From: JALYGY01 sp963800975
GTDB taxonomy: Bacteria; Actinomycetota; Rubrobacteria; Rubrobacterales; Rubrobacteraceae
NCBI GenBank assembly: GCA_963800975.1
Contig: CAWDDB010000021.1
Coordinates: 310,001 to 374,000, forward strand
Length of the DNA stretch: 64,000 bases
Direction: 5' to 3'
The position numbers and the translations under genes are program-made. The notes below the pieces were generated by a model. That model saw nothing but the letters and a program-made list of their open reading frames with translations. It had not been told where the DNA came from and searched no databases. Below, one piece after another: positions 17,347 through 25,070 of the stretch (positions are counted from its first letter, which is position 1; every line of letters begins with the position of its first letter).

Positions 17347-18468
17347 ATGGCTGCAGTGGTGGGAGTTCCGCGGGAGATAAAGGACCAGGAAGGCCGCGTC
17401 AGCATGCAGCCCGACGGGGTGGAGGAGCTGGTCCACCACGGTCGCGAGGTTATCGTGGAGGCCGGCGCCGGCGCCGGCGCCGGATTCGAGAACGAGGAGT
17501 ACGAGCGGGCCGGGGCCAGGCTCGTGGACGGGCCCGAGGAGGTCTTCGCCTCGGCCGACCTGATAGTCAAGGTCAAGGAGCCGGTCCCCGAAGAATACGA
17601 CCGCTTCCGCGAGGGTCAGGAGCTCTTCACCTACCTGCACCTGGCGGCGGACAAGGGGCTAACCGAGTTCCTGATGGAGCGGAAGATCAACTCGGTAGCC
17701 TACGAGACGGTCGAGCTGCCGGACGGGAGCCTGCCCCTGCTCACGCCGATGAGCGAGGTGGCCGGGAGGATGGCCACGCAGGCGGCGGCGCGTTGCCTGG
17801 AGAGCCCGCAGGGCGGGGCCGGGCTGCTCCTGGGCGGCGTCCCCGGCACCCCGGCGGCGAGGGTCACGATCATCGGCGGCGGGGTCGTCGGGACTGAGGC
17901 GGCCAAGATCGCGCTCGGGATGCGGGCCATAGTGAGTGTTCTGGACATCAACCCCAAGCGGCTCGCGTACCTCTCCGACATCTTCGAGGGCAGGGCCGAC
18001 CTGGTCATCCCGAACAGGTCGAGGACCGCCGCCTACGTCGCGGAGTCCGACGTCGTCATCGGCGCGGTGCTGGTGCACGGGGCGAAGGCGCCCAAGCTCG
18101 TGTCGCGGGAGATGGTGGCGAGCATGAGGGACGGCTCCGTGGTCGTCGACGTCGCCATAGACCAGGGCGGCTGCATCGAGACCGCCAGGCCGACGACGCA
18201 CTCGGAACCCACCTACGTCGAGGAAGGCGTCGTCCACTATTGCGTCGCGAACATCCCGGGGGCGGTCGCGAGGACCTCGACGCTGGCCCTGACCAGCGTG
18301 ACGCTGCCTTACCTGGTGAAGATCACCGAAAAGGGCATCGAAGGATCGTGCGCGGATGACCCGAGCCTGGCCAGGGGTCTCAGTACGCTGCGCGGCGACC
18401 TCGTCTCCGAGCCCGTCGCCGAGGCGCACGGGCTGAGCTACACCGATCCCCAGAAGCTCTTGAGGTAG
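17347..18468 (+). CDS. ald: Alanine dehydrogenase
   Basis: NAD-dependent L-alanine dehydrogenase (alanine to pyruvate plus ammonia), 373 residues, normal length. The N-terminal catalytic domain carries VGVPREIKDQEGRVS (with the pyruvate-binding arginine), VKVKEPVPEEY (catalytic lysine) and YLHLAADKGLT (catalytic histidine). The NAD domain has VTIIGGGVVGTEAAKIALG, and VVVDVAIDQGG and YCVANIPGAVARTST are diagnostic. ATG at 17347 follows GAAGGAGA. It is divergent from the MerR-XRE-cupin gene and 12 nt before a pyruvate-type omega-transaminase, so it likely regenerates pyruvate from the alanine that enzyme forms. Confidence 0.96.
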   Translation: MAAVVGVPREIKDQEGRVSMQPDGVEELVHHGREVIVEAGAGAGAGFENEEYERAGARLVDGPEEVFASADLIVKVKEPVPEEYDRFREGQELFTYLHLAADKGLTEFLMERKINSVAYETVELPDGSLPLLTPMSEVAGRMATQAAARCLESPQGGAGLLLGGVPGTPAARVTIIGGGVVGTEAAKIALGMRAIVSVLDINPKRLAYLSDIFEGRADLVIPNRSRTAAYVAESDVVIGAVLVHGAKAPKLVSREMVASMRDGSVVVDVAIDQGGCIETARPTTHSEPTYVEEGVVHYCVANIPGAVARTSTLALTSVTLPYLVKITEKGIEGSCADDPSLARGLSTLRGDLVSEPVAEAHGLSYTDPQKLLR

Positions 18469-18480
18469 GAGAGGACTGGT

Positions 18481-19857
18481 ATGGAAACGACCGGAGCGAA
18501 CATCCACGAGCTCGCCGAGAAGGACGAGCGATACGTCTGGCACGCCCTCTCACGCTACACGCCGGTAGAGGGCGGGGGCTCCGCGCCGGCGCCGCGGATG
18601 ATCGTTACGGAGGGCAAGGGGCCCTGGATCTCCGACGCGGAAGGGAACCGTTACCTCGACGGGATGTCAGGCCTCTGGTGCGTCAACGTCGGCTACGGCC
18701 GCGAGGAGCTGGCGAGGGCGGCCTACGATCAGCTCGTCAGGCTGCCCTACTACCCGCTCACCATGGGCCACGAGCCCGCGGTGGAGCTCGGCGAGAGGCT
18801 CAACGAGTGGCTCGACGACGAGTACGTCGTCTTCTACTCCAACTCCGGCTCGGAGGCCAACGAGACGGCGTTCAAGATCGCGCGCCAGTACCACGAGCAG
18901 AACGGCGAGCCGAGGCGGTGGAAGTTCGTCTCGCGCTACCGGGCCTACCACGGCAACTCCATGGGGTCCGTCGCCGCGACGGGCCAGGCCCTGCGCAAGT
19001 ACCGTTACGAGCCGCTGGCCCCCGGCTTCCTGCACGTCGCGCCCCCCGACCGCTACCGCTGCGCCTACTGCAGCGACCGCCCCGCGTGCAACCTGGAGTG
19101 CGCCGGCGCCATCGGGCGCACCATCGAGTGGGAGCTGCCCGAGACGGTGGCGGCCGTGATCATGGAGCCCATCATCACCGGCGGTGGCATCTTCGTCCCG
19201 CCGGAAGGCTACGTCGAGGAGGTCGCGAGGATCTGCGAGAGGACCGGCGTCCTGTTTATCGCGGACGAGGTCATCTGCGGTTTCGGCCGCACGGGCCGGC
19301 GCTTCGGCCACCAGCACTACGGCCTCAAGCCGGACATCGTGACGATGGCCAAGGGCATTACCAGCGCCTACCTCCCGCTCTCCGCCACCGCCGTGAAGCG
19401 CGAGATCTTCGAGGCGTTCAAGGGGACGGACGAGTACGACCACTTCCGCCACGTGAACACCTTCGGCGGCAACCCGGCCGCCTGCGCCCTGGCGGTGAGG
19501 AACCTCCAGATCATGGACGACGAGGACCTGCCCGGACGCTCGGCGAAGATGGGCGAGAGGCTGCGCGGCCAACTCTCCGAACTCGAAGACCACCCGAACG
19601 TCGGGGAGATCCGGCACAAGGGCCTGCTCTTCGGCTTCGAGCTGGTCGAAGACAAGCAGAGCCGGGTCCCGGCCTCGGCCGATAAGGTCGCGAGGGTCGT
19701 CTCGGGGTGCAAAGAGCGGGGCCTCATCGTCGGCAAGAACGGCGACACCGTGGCCGGCTACAACAACGTGATCACCCTCGCCCCGCCGCTGGTCGTGAGC
19801 GGAGACGACCTGGATTTTGTCGCGGCCACCTTGAAGGAGAGCATAGGCGCCCTGTAG
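18481..19857 (+). CDS. Class III omega-aminotransferase (pyruvate-dependent type)
   Basis: PLP transaminase of 458 residues, similar in type to taurine/putrescine/beta-alanine:pyruvate enzymes. Motifs: YLDGMSGLWCVNVGYGREEL at the substrate entrance, VFYSNSGSEANETAFKIAR for phosphate binding, YHGNSMGSVAATG, LFIADEVICGFGRTGR with the pyridine aspartate, and the lysine in VTMAKGITSAYLPLS. A cysteine-rich stretch YRCAYCSDRPACNLEC about residues 183-198 is shared with many pyruvate omega-transaminases. It follows ald by 12 nt and precedes an FAD oxidoreductase by 28 nt in one operon. Diamine or omega-amino-acid substrates are inferred from context. Confidence 0.86.
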   Translation: METTGANIHELAEKDERYVWHALSRYTPVEGGGSAPAPRMIVTEGKGPWISDAEGNRYLDGMSGLWCVNVGYGREELARAAYDQLVRLPYYPLTMGHEPAVELGERLNEWLDDEYVVFYSNSGSEANETAFKIARQYHEQNGEPRRWKFVSRYRAYHGNSMGSVAATGQALRKYRYEPLAPGFLHVAPPDRYRCAYCSDRPACNLECAGAIGRTIEWELPETVAAVIMEPIITGGGIFVPPEGYVEEVARICERTGVLFIADEVICGFGRTGRRFGHQHYGLKPDIVTMAKGITSAYLPLSATAVKREIFEAFKGTDEYDHFRHVNTFGGNPAACALAVRNLQIMDDEDLPGRSAKMGERLRGQLSELEDHPNVGEIRHKGLLFGFELVEDKQSRVPASADKVARVVSGCKERGLIVGKNGDTVAGYNNVITLAPPLVVSGDDLDFVAATLKESIGAL

Positions 19858-19885
19858 GCCGGGCAGAACGACGGAGGAAGGTGCG

Positions 19886-21121
19886 ATGGCCGAGCGAGCG
19901 GAAACGGTGATCGTCGGGGCAGGCATCTGGGGCCTGAGCACCGCCTACCATCTGGCGCAGGCCGGAAGCACGGACGTGCTGGTCCTGGAGCGAAACGAAG
20001 AGCCGTTTGGCGAGACAACCCCCCAGGCGGCCGGGCTGGTCGGGCAGATCCGGGGAACCCCCCTGATGAGGCGTGCCATCCAATACGCCATAGAGCTGTT
20101 CACGGGCTTCGAGCGGGAGACCGGCCACGACCCCGGATTCCGCCAGGTCGGAAGCCTGCTCCTGGCACTGACGCCCGAACGGGTGGCCTCCTTCGAGGAA
20201 CACCTCGAGCACGCCAACAGTAGCGGCGTGGAGGCACGCCTGGTGGACGGGGCGGAGATGTCCCGGCTGGCGCCGCACCTGGACGCCACGCGCGTCGAGG
20301 GTGGGTACTTCGTCCCAGAGGACGGCTACCTCGACCCCAGCCAGTGCGCGCGGGCCTACCGCGGGGCTGTCGAGGACCAGGGGGTGAGCATCAGGACGGG
20401 CACGGCCGCGACCGGGCTCTCGGTGCGGGACGGCCGGGTGGTGGGGGTGGAGACCGACAGCGGTCTCGTCGAGACCGAGCGGGTCGTGGTGACGGCCGGA
20501 CCCTGGACGGGGCTTATCGCCAGGACGGTCGGGTACGAGCCGCCGATGGCTACCGTACGCCACCAGCGCGTAACCACGGTCCCGGTCTCGGGCATCCCGG
20601 ACCAACATCCGGTCGTCCGCGTGACAGACGCAAGCTGCTACCTGAGGCCCGAGGAGGGCGGGTACCTCTACGGGTTCTTCGAGCCGGATCCGACGACCTA
20701 CGACCTCGACAGTCTGCCAGCCGGGTTCAGAACCGCCGACATCGAGAAGCCGGTAGAGATCATGGCAGAGGGCCGCGAGAGGCTCGCCGCCATCTTCCCC
20801 ATACTGAAAGATCTCGAGGTCGTCGCCTACAAGCGGGGCCTGACGACCTTCGCCCCGGACGGTGCCTACCTGGTCGGACCGGTTCCGAACGTGGAGGGCC
20901 TGTTCGCCGCCACAGGGTGCGCGGCCCTTGGGATCGCGGGCTCCGCGGCGGTGGGCCGCTGGCTGGCCGACTGGGTTCGGCACGGCGAGCCCGGGGAGGA
21001 CCTCTCTCCGGTCAGCCTCGACCGCTTTGGGGACGAGACCCTGGACCGCGACCGGGTGAGGCGGGAGGGCGAGGAGTACTACAGCGGCTACTACAGCATC
21101 CCCTCCATGGCCGTGACCTAG
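19886..21121 (+). CDS. FAD-dependent DAO-family oxidoreductase (sarcosine/glycine oxidase-like)
   Basis: Flavin oxidoreductase of 411 residues. The FAD motif is TVIVGAGIWGLSTAYHLAQA, with LVLERNEEPFGETTPQAAG as the next flavin-contact block, VVVTAGPWTGLIA mid-chain and LFAATGCAALGIAGSAAVG near the C-terminus, a layout shared by sarcosine oxidase beta subunits, dimethylglycine oxidases and related secondary-amine oxidases. A GGAGGAAGG ribosome site precedes the ATG. It is the third gene of the ald operon. It is different in sequence from the PuuB-like protein at 10.4 kb, so it may act on a different N-substituted amine. The exact substrate cannot be named. Confidence 0.82.
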   Translation: MAERAETVIVGAGIWGLSTAYHLAQAGSTDVLVLERNEEPFGETTPQAAGLVGQIRGTPLMRRAIQYAIELFTGFERETGHDPGFRQVGSLLLALTPERVASFEEHLEHANSSGVEARLVDGAEMSRLAPHLDATRVEGGYFVPEDGYLDPSQCARAYRGAVEDQGVSIRTGTAATGLSVRDGRVVGVETDSGLVETERVVVTAGPWTGLIARTVGYEPPMATVRHQRVTTVPVSGIPDQHPVVRVTDASCYLRPEEGGYLYGFFEPDPTTYDLDSLPAGFRTADIEKPVEIMAEGRERLAAIFPILKDLEVVAYKRGLTTFAPDGAYLVGPVPNVEGLFAATGCAALGIAGSAAVGRWLADWVRHGEPGEDLSPVSLDRFGDETLDRDRVRREGEEYYSGYYSIPSMAVT

Positions 21122-21320
21122 CCTCACCGTCTGAAGCCCACTCGTTGGGCCACATCAATCCCCTGACGCTCATGGGCTCGGGGACAAGCCGAGCTAGCGA
21201 CTCGTCGCCTTCGTAGCGCCGGTCCATCCGCCGTACACAGACGGAACCCCCGTAGCGGCGGGCGCTGTCCGCGTGGACCTCGGATACTTCGGGCAGATCA
21301 GTGCCGAACCTGGGCAGAGG

Positions 21321-21833
21321 TCAGGTCGAAGGCAACCGGCGTCTCGATTCGTCTAGCCGGATCTCGACGGCCGTAGGATCGACCCCCAGGTTCGATAGGA
21401 TTCCGACCGCCTCACCGTCCCCGTCGCGCAGGATGCCGAGCAGGATGTGTTCCGAGGTGAGGCGATTGTCTCCCAGTCTGATGCCCTCGCGCAGCGACTG
21501 CTCGAGCGCCTTCTTGGCCCTGGGGGCGAATGGGATACGCCGGTTGCCGGGTATGCGCATCTCGAAAGCCTCGCCGGCTTCCCGTCGCACCTCGTCGAGC
21601 GAGATCCCGATCGAAGCCAGCGCCTCCGCGAAGTTCTCCTCCGACTGCTCGCGCGCCGCTTCCAGGGTCACGCCCAGCGAGACCAGGGCCTCGGCAGCTA
21701 CCCCGTCGCCGGCGCGGAGGATGCCGAGCAGCAGGTCATCGTCCCCGATCGAGTCGTGACCGAGCTCCCTCGCCTCCTCGAGCGCCGCCTCGACGCAGCG
21801 CCTGGCCTCCTTCGCGAAACGGTTGAAGATCAC
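21321..21833 (-). CDS. Stand-alone Clp N-terminal domain protein (second copy)
   Basis: A 170-residue protein made essentially of a ClpA/ClpC-type N domain without any AAA+ ATPase module. Two Clp-N half repeats are visible: CVEAALEEARELGHDSIGDD with LLLGILRAGDGVAAEAL, and ALEQSLREGIRLGDNRLTSE with ILLGILRDGDGEAVGIL. The N domain is the adaptor and substrate-docking part of Clp unfoldases. The start is GTG at 21833, overlapping the stop of the upstream tiny gene (GTGA) and preceded by GAAGGG, so the two are translationally coupled. It ends a four-gene operon. Role as decoy, adaptor or sensor is inference. Confidence 0.83.
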   Translation of the reverse strand: MIFNRFAKEARRCVEAALEEARELGHDSIGDDDLLLGILRAGDGVAAEALVSLGVTLEAAREQSEENFAEALASIGISLDEVRREAGEAFEMRIPGNRRIPFAPRAKKALEQSLREGIRLGDNRLTSEHILLGILRDGDGEAVGILSNLGVDPTAVEIRLDESRRRLPST

Positions 21834-21985
21834 GCGCCCTTCGCCTTTCTCCCCGATTCTCGATCCGGGTACGAATTCTTGAGTGTGTGAACGGCGAGCA
21901 GGGCTAGCCAGCCGGCGGTGACCGCGACAAACAGCGGACCTGCGACCACGCCGCAAGCGATTAGCGCCCTGGTACTCAACGGCAC
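21830..21985 (-). CDS. Tiny membrane protein, resembles the start of DUF998 proteins
   Basis: A 51-residue frame from GTG at 21985 with a strong GGAGGAG ribosome site six bases upstream. The sequence ALIACGVVAGPLFVAVTAGW is a hydrophobic helix like the first helix of DUF998 membrane proteins, followed by a short hydrophobic stretch and a basic tail ending ESGRKAKGA. The stop overlaps the GTG of the next Clp-N gene, and the ribosome site plus coupling argue for real translation. It could be a degraded DUF998 gene or a true single-helix or hairpin membrane peptide. It sits between two Clp-N genes. Confidence 0.55.
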   Translation of the reverse strand: MPLSTRALIACGVVAGPLFVAVTAGWLALLAVHTLKNSYPDRESGRKAKGA

Positions 21986-22013
21986 CGTTTCTCCTCCAGC
22001 ACGAGACCGCCCG

Positions 22014-22523
22014 CTAGCCGGTCGTGCGCCCGCGCAGCTCGAACAAACGATCCTCAAGGTTCTCTGGAGACACGCCAAGAACGGCCAGTATCCTGACGGC
22101 CGAACCACCCTCGACGCTCAGTATCCCGAGCAGGACATGGTCCGTGCCGAGATAGCCATCTCCCAGCCTGCGCATCTCCCGGCGCGCCTCCACCAGCGCG
22201 TTCACGGCCCGGGGTGAGTAAGGGATCCTGCGGTCGGCCGGTATGCTCACGTCGAGCGCATCTCCTGTCTCCCGGCGCACCTGATCGAGCGAGATCCCGA
22301 TCGACGAGAGGGCGTCTGAGTGCAGCTCTCGACAACCCTCTCGGGCGCCATCGAGGGTCACCCCGAGCGATGAGAGCGCCTCCGCTCCCATTCCTTCCCC
22401 GGCGCGCAGGATGCCCAACAGTAGATCCTCATCGCCAAGCGAGTCGTGACCGAGCATCCTGGCCTCTTCGAAGGCGGCCTCCACGCTGCCGCGGGATCCA
22501 TCCGTCCAACGGAAAAGCCTCAT
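22014..22523 (-). CDS. Stand-alone Clp N-terminal domain protein (first copy)
   Basis: A 169-residue protein consisting of a Clp-N domain with no ATPase. The two half repeats are SVEAAFEEARMLGHDSLGDE with LLLGILRAGEGMGAEAL, and ALVEARREMRRLGDGYLGTD with VLLGILSVEGGSAVRIL, spaced as in ClpC. ATG at 22523 overlaps the HTH gene stop (ATGA) and has AAGGAGC before it. It is clearly paralogous to the Clp-N protein encoded next but one downstream; the pair likely arose by duplication. Such proteins may bind Clp substrates or partner chaperones without unfolding them. Function in this organism is unknown. Confidence 0.84.
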   Translation of the reverse strand: MRLFRWTDGSRGSVEAAFEEARMLGHDSLGDEDLLLGILRAGEGMGAEALSSLGVTLDGAREGCRELHSDALSSIGISLDQVRRETGDALDVSIPADRRIPYSPRAVNALVEARREMRRLGDGYLGTDHVLLGILSVEGGSAVRILAVLGVSPENLEDRLFELRGRTTG

Positions 22524-22780
22524 GCTCCTTTGCTCCTCCTCGCTCGCGATCCTCCCGGATACTTGTCCCTGATCCGCCTCGCGTGCTTTTTGTGCACGGC
22601 CTGCTTGCTCACCCCAAGCACTTCGGCCATCTGGGCCCACGACCATCCCGATAGAAAAGCGTTCTCGACCTGCGCCGACTCAAGCGCCTCCAGCATCCGC
22701 CTCAGCGCGACGACCGACTCGAGACCCTCTCGCGGGTCCCTAGCCCCTCCACCAACTCGTGTACTCCCTTTCGCGTTCAT
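22520..22780 (-). CDS. Small helix-turn-helix DNA-binding protein
   Basis: An 86-residue protein whose C-terminal half is a helix-turn-helix of homeodomain/sigma-4 type: WSWAQMAEVLGVSKQAVHKK, followed by a basic HARRIRDKYPGGSRARRSKG tail. The N-terminal part is a short helix with LESVVALRRMLEALESAQV. It is the first gene of the HTH/Clp-N/membrane peptide/Clp-N operon, coupled to the next gene by an ATGA overlap. The ATG coincides with the predicted transcription start, so the mRNA should be leaderless. Two GTCAA-N6-TTGAC palindromes over its promoter make autoregulation by this protein the simplest model. Confidence 0.8.
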   Translation of the reverse strand: MNAKGSTRVGGGARDPREGLESVVALRRMLEALESAQVENAFLSGWSWAQMAEVLGVSKQAVHKKHARRIRDKYPGGSRARRSKGA

Positions 22781-22782
22781 GC

Positions 22783-22826
22783 GTCAATCATAGTTGACGC
22801 CATGCCATCTGTCAACCTATATTGAC
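22783..22826 (-). promoter_or_regulatory. Consensus leaderless promoter with two GTCAA-N6-TTGAC operators
   Basis: On the minus strand TTGACA (22815-22810), a 17-nt spacer and TATGAT (22792-22787) form a near-perfect sigma-70 promoter. Position +1 should fall at or beside 22780, the A of the HTH gene ATG. Two palindromes of the form GTCAA-N6-TTGAC lie at 22783-22798 and 22811-22826, centres 28 bp apart, one covering the -10 and the other the -35. The arrangement is that of a tightly repressed promoter. The divergent permease gene starts about 90 nt to the right and might share the control. Confidence 0.75.
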
Positions 22827-22912
22827 GAGATGTTTTTCATACGGTGGGCAAGCGGGTTGCGGCAGGGCCCACACGGCCTGTAAGCTGGGTTTACTTTTCG
22901 AGAGGGGGAGTG

Positions 22913-24334
22913 GTGGCCGAGGCGAGCGCAGGCGAGAAGACCGACAGGGGGGAGCAGGGTCATCTGCAGCCTGGATTAAAGCGGCGGCACATGACCATGA
23001 TCGCGCTAGGCGGGATCATCGGGGCCGGGCTCTTCGTGGGGACGGGGCCGATCCTCAACCAGGCTGGTCCGGCGACGGTACTGACCTATCTTATTACGGG
23101 GACCATACTCATCCTGATCATGCGGATGCTAGGGGAGATGGCGACGGCCCAGCCGTCGGTGGGTTCCTTCTCCGATTACAGCAGGATGGCCCTTGGCAAC
23201 TGGGCCGGGTTCTCGGTCGGGTGGCTCTACTGGTACTTCTGGGCGATCGTGGTCGGGTTCGAGGCCACGGTGGCCGCGGGGATTTTGGGCCAGTACATCT
23301 CGGGTATACCGCCGTGGCTGATCTCGTTGATCCTGATCCTGCTGCTCACGGCCACCAACCTCTACTCCGTCGGGTCCTACGGCGAGTTCGAGTTCTGGTT
23401 CGCCGGGATAAAGGTTGCGGCGATCGTCATCTTCATCGGCGCGGCCCTGCTGTACGTGCTCGGGTTGTTCGGGGATTCGCCGGGTTTCACGAACCTTTAC
23501 GCCGACGGGGGCTTCTTTCCCAACGGCGGGCTGGTGATGTTCAGCGGCGTGGTGACGGTGATCTTCGCTTTCGTGGGGGCCGAGATCGTCACCATAGCGG
23601 CCGCCGAGTCGCAGGAGCCGGAGCGGGAGGTGGCGCGCGCGACCAACGCGGTCATCTACAGGGTACTGCTCTTCTACGTGGTCTCGGTCTTCTTCGTGGC
23701 CGTGGTGGTGCCGTGGAACACCCCGTTCACCTCCGACATTATCAAGAGCCCGTTCACGATCGCCTTCGACCGCATAGGCATACCGTTCGCGCCCTTGATC
23801 ATGAACTTCGTGGTCCTGACGGCCGTGCTCTCCGTGCTCAACTCGAGCCTGTATACGACCTCGCGCATGCTCTTCGCTCTGACGCGGCACAACGACGCGC
23901 CGGGGTTCCTCACCAACACGACCAGGCGCGGCGTGCCGATGTGGGCGATCCTCGCCGGGACCAGCTTCGCATACATCTCGGTCGTGATCTACTACTTCTT
24001 CCCCGAGAACGTCTTTACGTGGCTGATCAACGCTTCTGGCGCCATCGCGCTCTTCGTCTACCTGCTCATAGCCATCTCCGAGCTGGTCATGCGCCGCCGT
24101 CTGGAGCGCGAGGACCCGGAACGGCTGCAAATCAAGATGTGGTTCTTCCCATGGCTGACGTACGTCTCCATAGCAGCCATGGCAGCGGTGCTCGTCGCCA
24201 TGTTCATCATCCCCGAGCAGCGTCCCCTCCTGATAGCGAGCCTGGGCGCCCTCGCCGTGATCCTCGTTGCCTACGTGCTACGCCGCCGGTTCGGACCGGC
24301 CGAGGGAGACCACAGGGAGGCGGCCGAGAGGTAG
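22913..24334 (+). CDS. APC-family amino acid permease (AAT/GABA permease type)
   Basis: Membrane transporter of about 473 residues with 12 predicted helices. LKRRHMTMIALGGIIGAGLF, followed by VGTGPILNQAGP, is the defining first-helix region of the amino acid transporter family that includes GabP and AroP, and RMLGEMATAQPSVGSFSDY is the second family signature. The start is GTG at 22913 (or 22910) after GAGAGGGGG; the open frame extends to 22844 but without a ribosome site. It lies 6 nt before the HAD gene and heads an operon that also encodes agmatinase, a symporter and probably GABA transaminase, so uptake of GABA or a basic amino acid is plausible. Confidence 0.87.
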   Translation: MAEASAGEKTDRGEQGHLQPGLKRRHMTMIALGGIIGAGLFVGTGPILNQAGPATVLTYLITGTILILIMRMLGEMATAQPSVGSFSDYSRMALGNWAGFSVGWLYWYFWAIVVGFEATVAAGILGQYISGIPPWLISLILILLLTATNLYSVGSYGEFEFWFAGIKVAAIVIFIGAALLYVLGLFGDSPGFTNLYADGGFFPNGGLVMFSGVVTVIFAFVGAEIVTIAAAESQEPEREVARATNAVIYRVLLFYVVSVFFVAVVVPWNTPFTSDIIKSPFTIAFDRIGIPFAPLIMNFVVLTAVLSVLNSSLYTTSRMLFALTRHNDAPGFLTNTTRRGVPMWAILAGTSFAYISVVIYYFFPENVFTWLINASGAIALFVYLLIAISELVMRRRLEREDPERLQIKMWFFPWLTYVSIAAMAAVLVAMFIIPEQRPLLIASLGALAVILVAYVLRRRFGPAEGDHREAAER

Positions 24335-24340
24335 GACGGC

Positions 24341-25060
24341 TTGATCGACGCCGGCGAGTACGAGGTCATCAGCTTCGACTGCTACGGCACCCTGATCGAC
24401 TGGGAGAGCGGGATCGTCTCGGGCTTCAGGCCCGTGCTCGCGAACCACGGCGTCGAGGCAACCGACGAGGAGATCCTGGAGCTGCACGCCCAGACGGAGC
24501 ACAGGCTGCAGTCCGCTTCGGAGCCGGGGAGCTACGTCAAGTACAGGGACGTGCTGGGCGAGGAGGTGCGGGAGGCCGGGAGGAGGTGGGGTTTCGAGCC
24601 CGAGCCCTCGGAGATAGCGGCCCTCGCCGACTCGCTCAGGTACTGGCAACCCTTCCCCGACACGGTCGAGGCTTTGTGGGCGCTCAAGAGCAGGTACAGG
24701 CTCGCCATTATCTCCAACGTGGACGACGGCCTGTTCGCCCTGACCGCCTGTCTGCTGGAGGTTGAGTTCGACTGGATCGTGACCGCGGAGCAGGTCGGCA
24801 CCTACAAGCCCTCGAAGAGGAACTTCGAGGTAGCCCTCGGCCGGATGGGGGTCGGGCGAAAGAAGCTACTGCACGCCGCGGAGAGCCTCTTCCACGACGT
24901 GGTCCCCGCCAGAGAACTGGGGATCTCCACCGCGTGGGTAAACAGGCGCTCTGGTAGGGAGGGGTTCGGGGCTACCCCTGCGGCCGACGCCGTGCCCGAC
25001 CTGGAAGTTCCCGACCTGCAGACCCTGGCCCACGAGCTCGGCGTTCAGAGCAAGACCTGA
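24341..25060 (+). CDS. HAD-superfamily hydrolase (haloacid dehalogenase type II-like)
   Basis: Cytosolic hydrolase of 239 residues. HAD motifs in order: I SFDCYGTLIDW with the nucleophile aspartate, II AIISNVDDG, III the lysine in VGTYKPSKRNFE, IV LHAAESLFHDVVPARELGI. The spacing and the WE segment after motif I fit the dehalogenase-II/phosphatase branch. The TTG start is 6 nt past the permease stop; agmatinase follows 10 nt later. Motif IV has FHDVVPARE, with one acidic residue near the usual position. The substrate is unknown; phosphatase or damage-repair roles are common for this group. Confidence 0.83.
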   Translation: MIDAGEYEVISFDCYGTLIDWESGIVSGFRPVLANHGVEATDEEILELHAQTEHRLQSASEPGSYVKYRDVLGEEVREAGRRWGFEPEPSEIAALADSLRYWQPFPDTVEALWALKSRYRLAIISNVDDGLFALTACLLEVEFDWIVTAEQVGTYKPSKRNFEVALGRMGVGRKKLLHAAESLFHDVVPARELGISTAWVNRRSGREGFGATPAADAVPDLEVPDLQTLAHELGVQSKT

Positions 25061-25070
25061 GGGGAGACCA

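Noticed and set aside
17461..17483. Tandem GCCGGC repeat in ald as an expansion
   Set aside because: The encoded Ala-Gly run aligns one-to-one with the normal A-G-x-G-x-G-F loop of alanine dehydrogenases, so no insertion is implied.
22822..24765. Long plus-strand frame of 647 codons overlapping the APC permease
   Set aside because: It is the permease and HAD genes read in another frame; composition is arginine/glycine-rich and no domain is present, whereas the overlapping frames carry clear family motifs.
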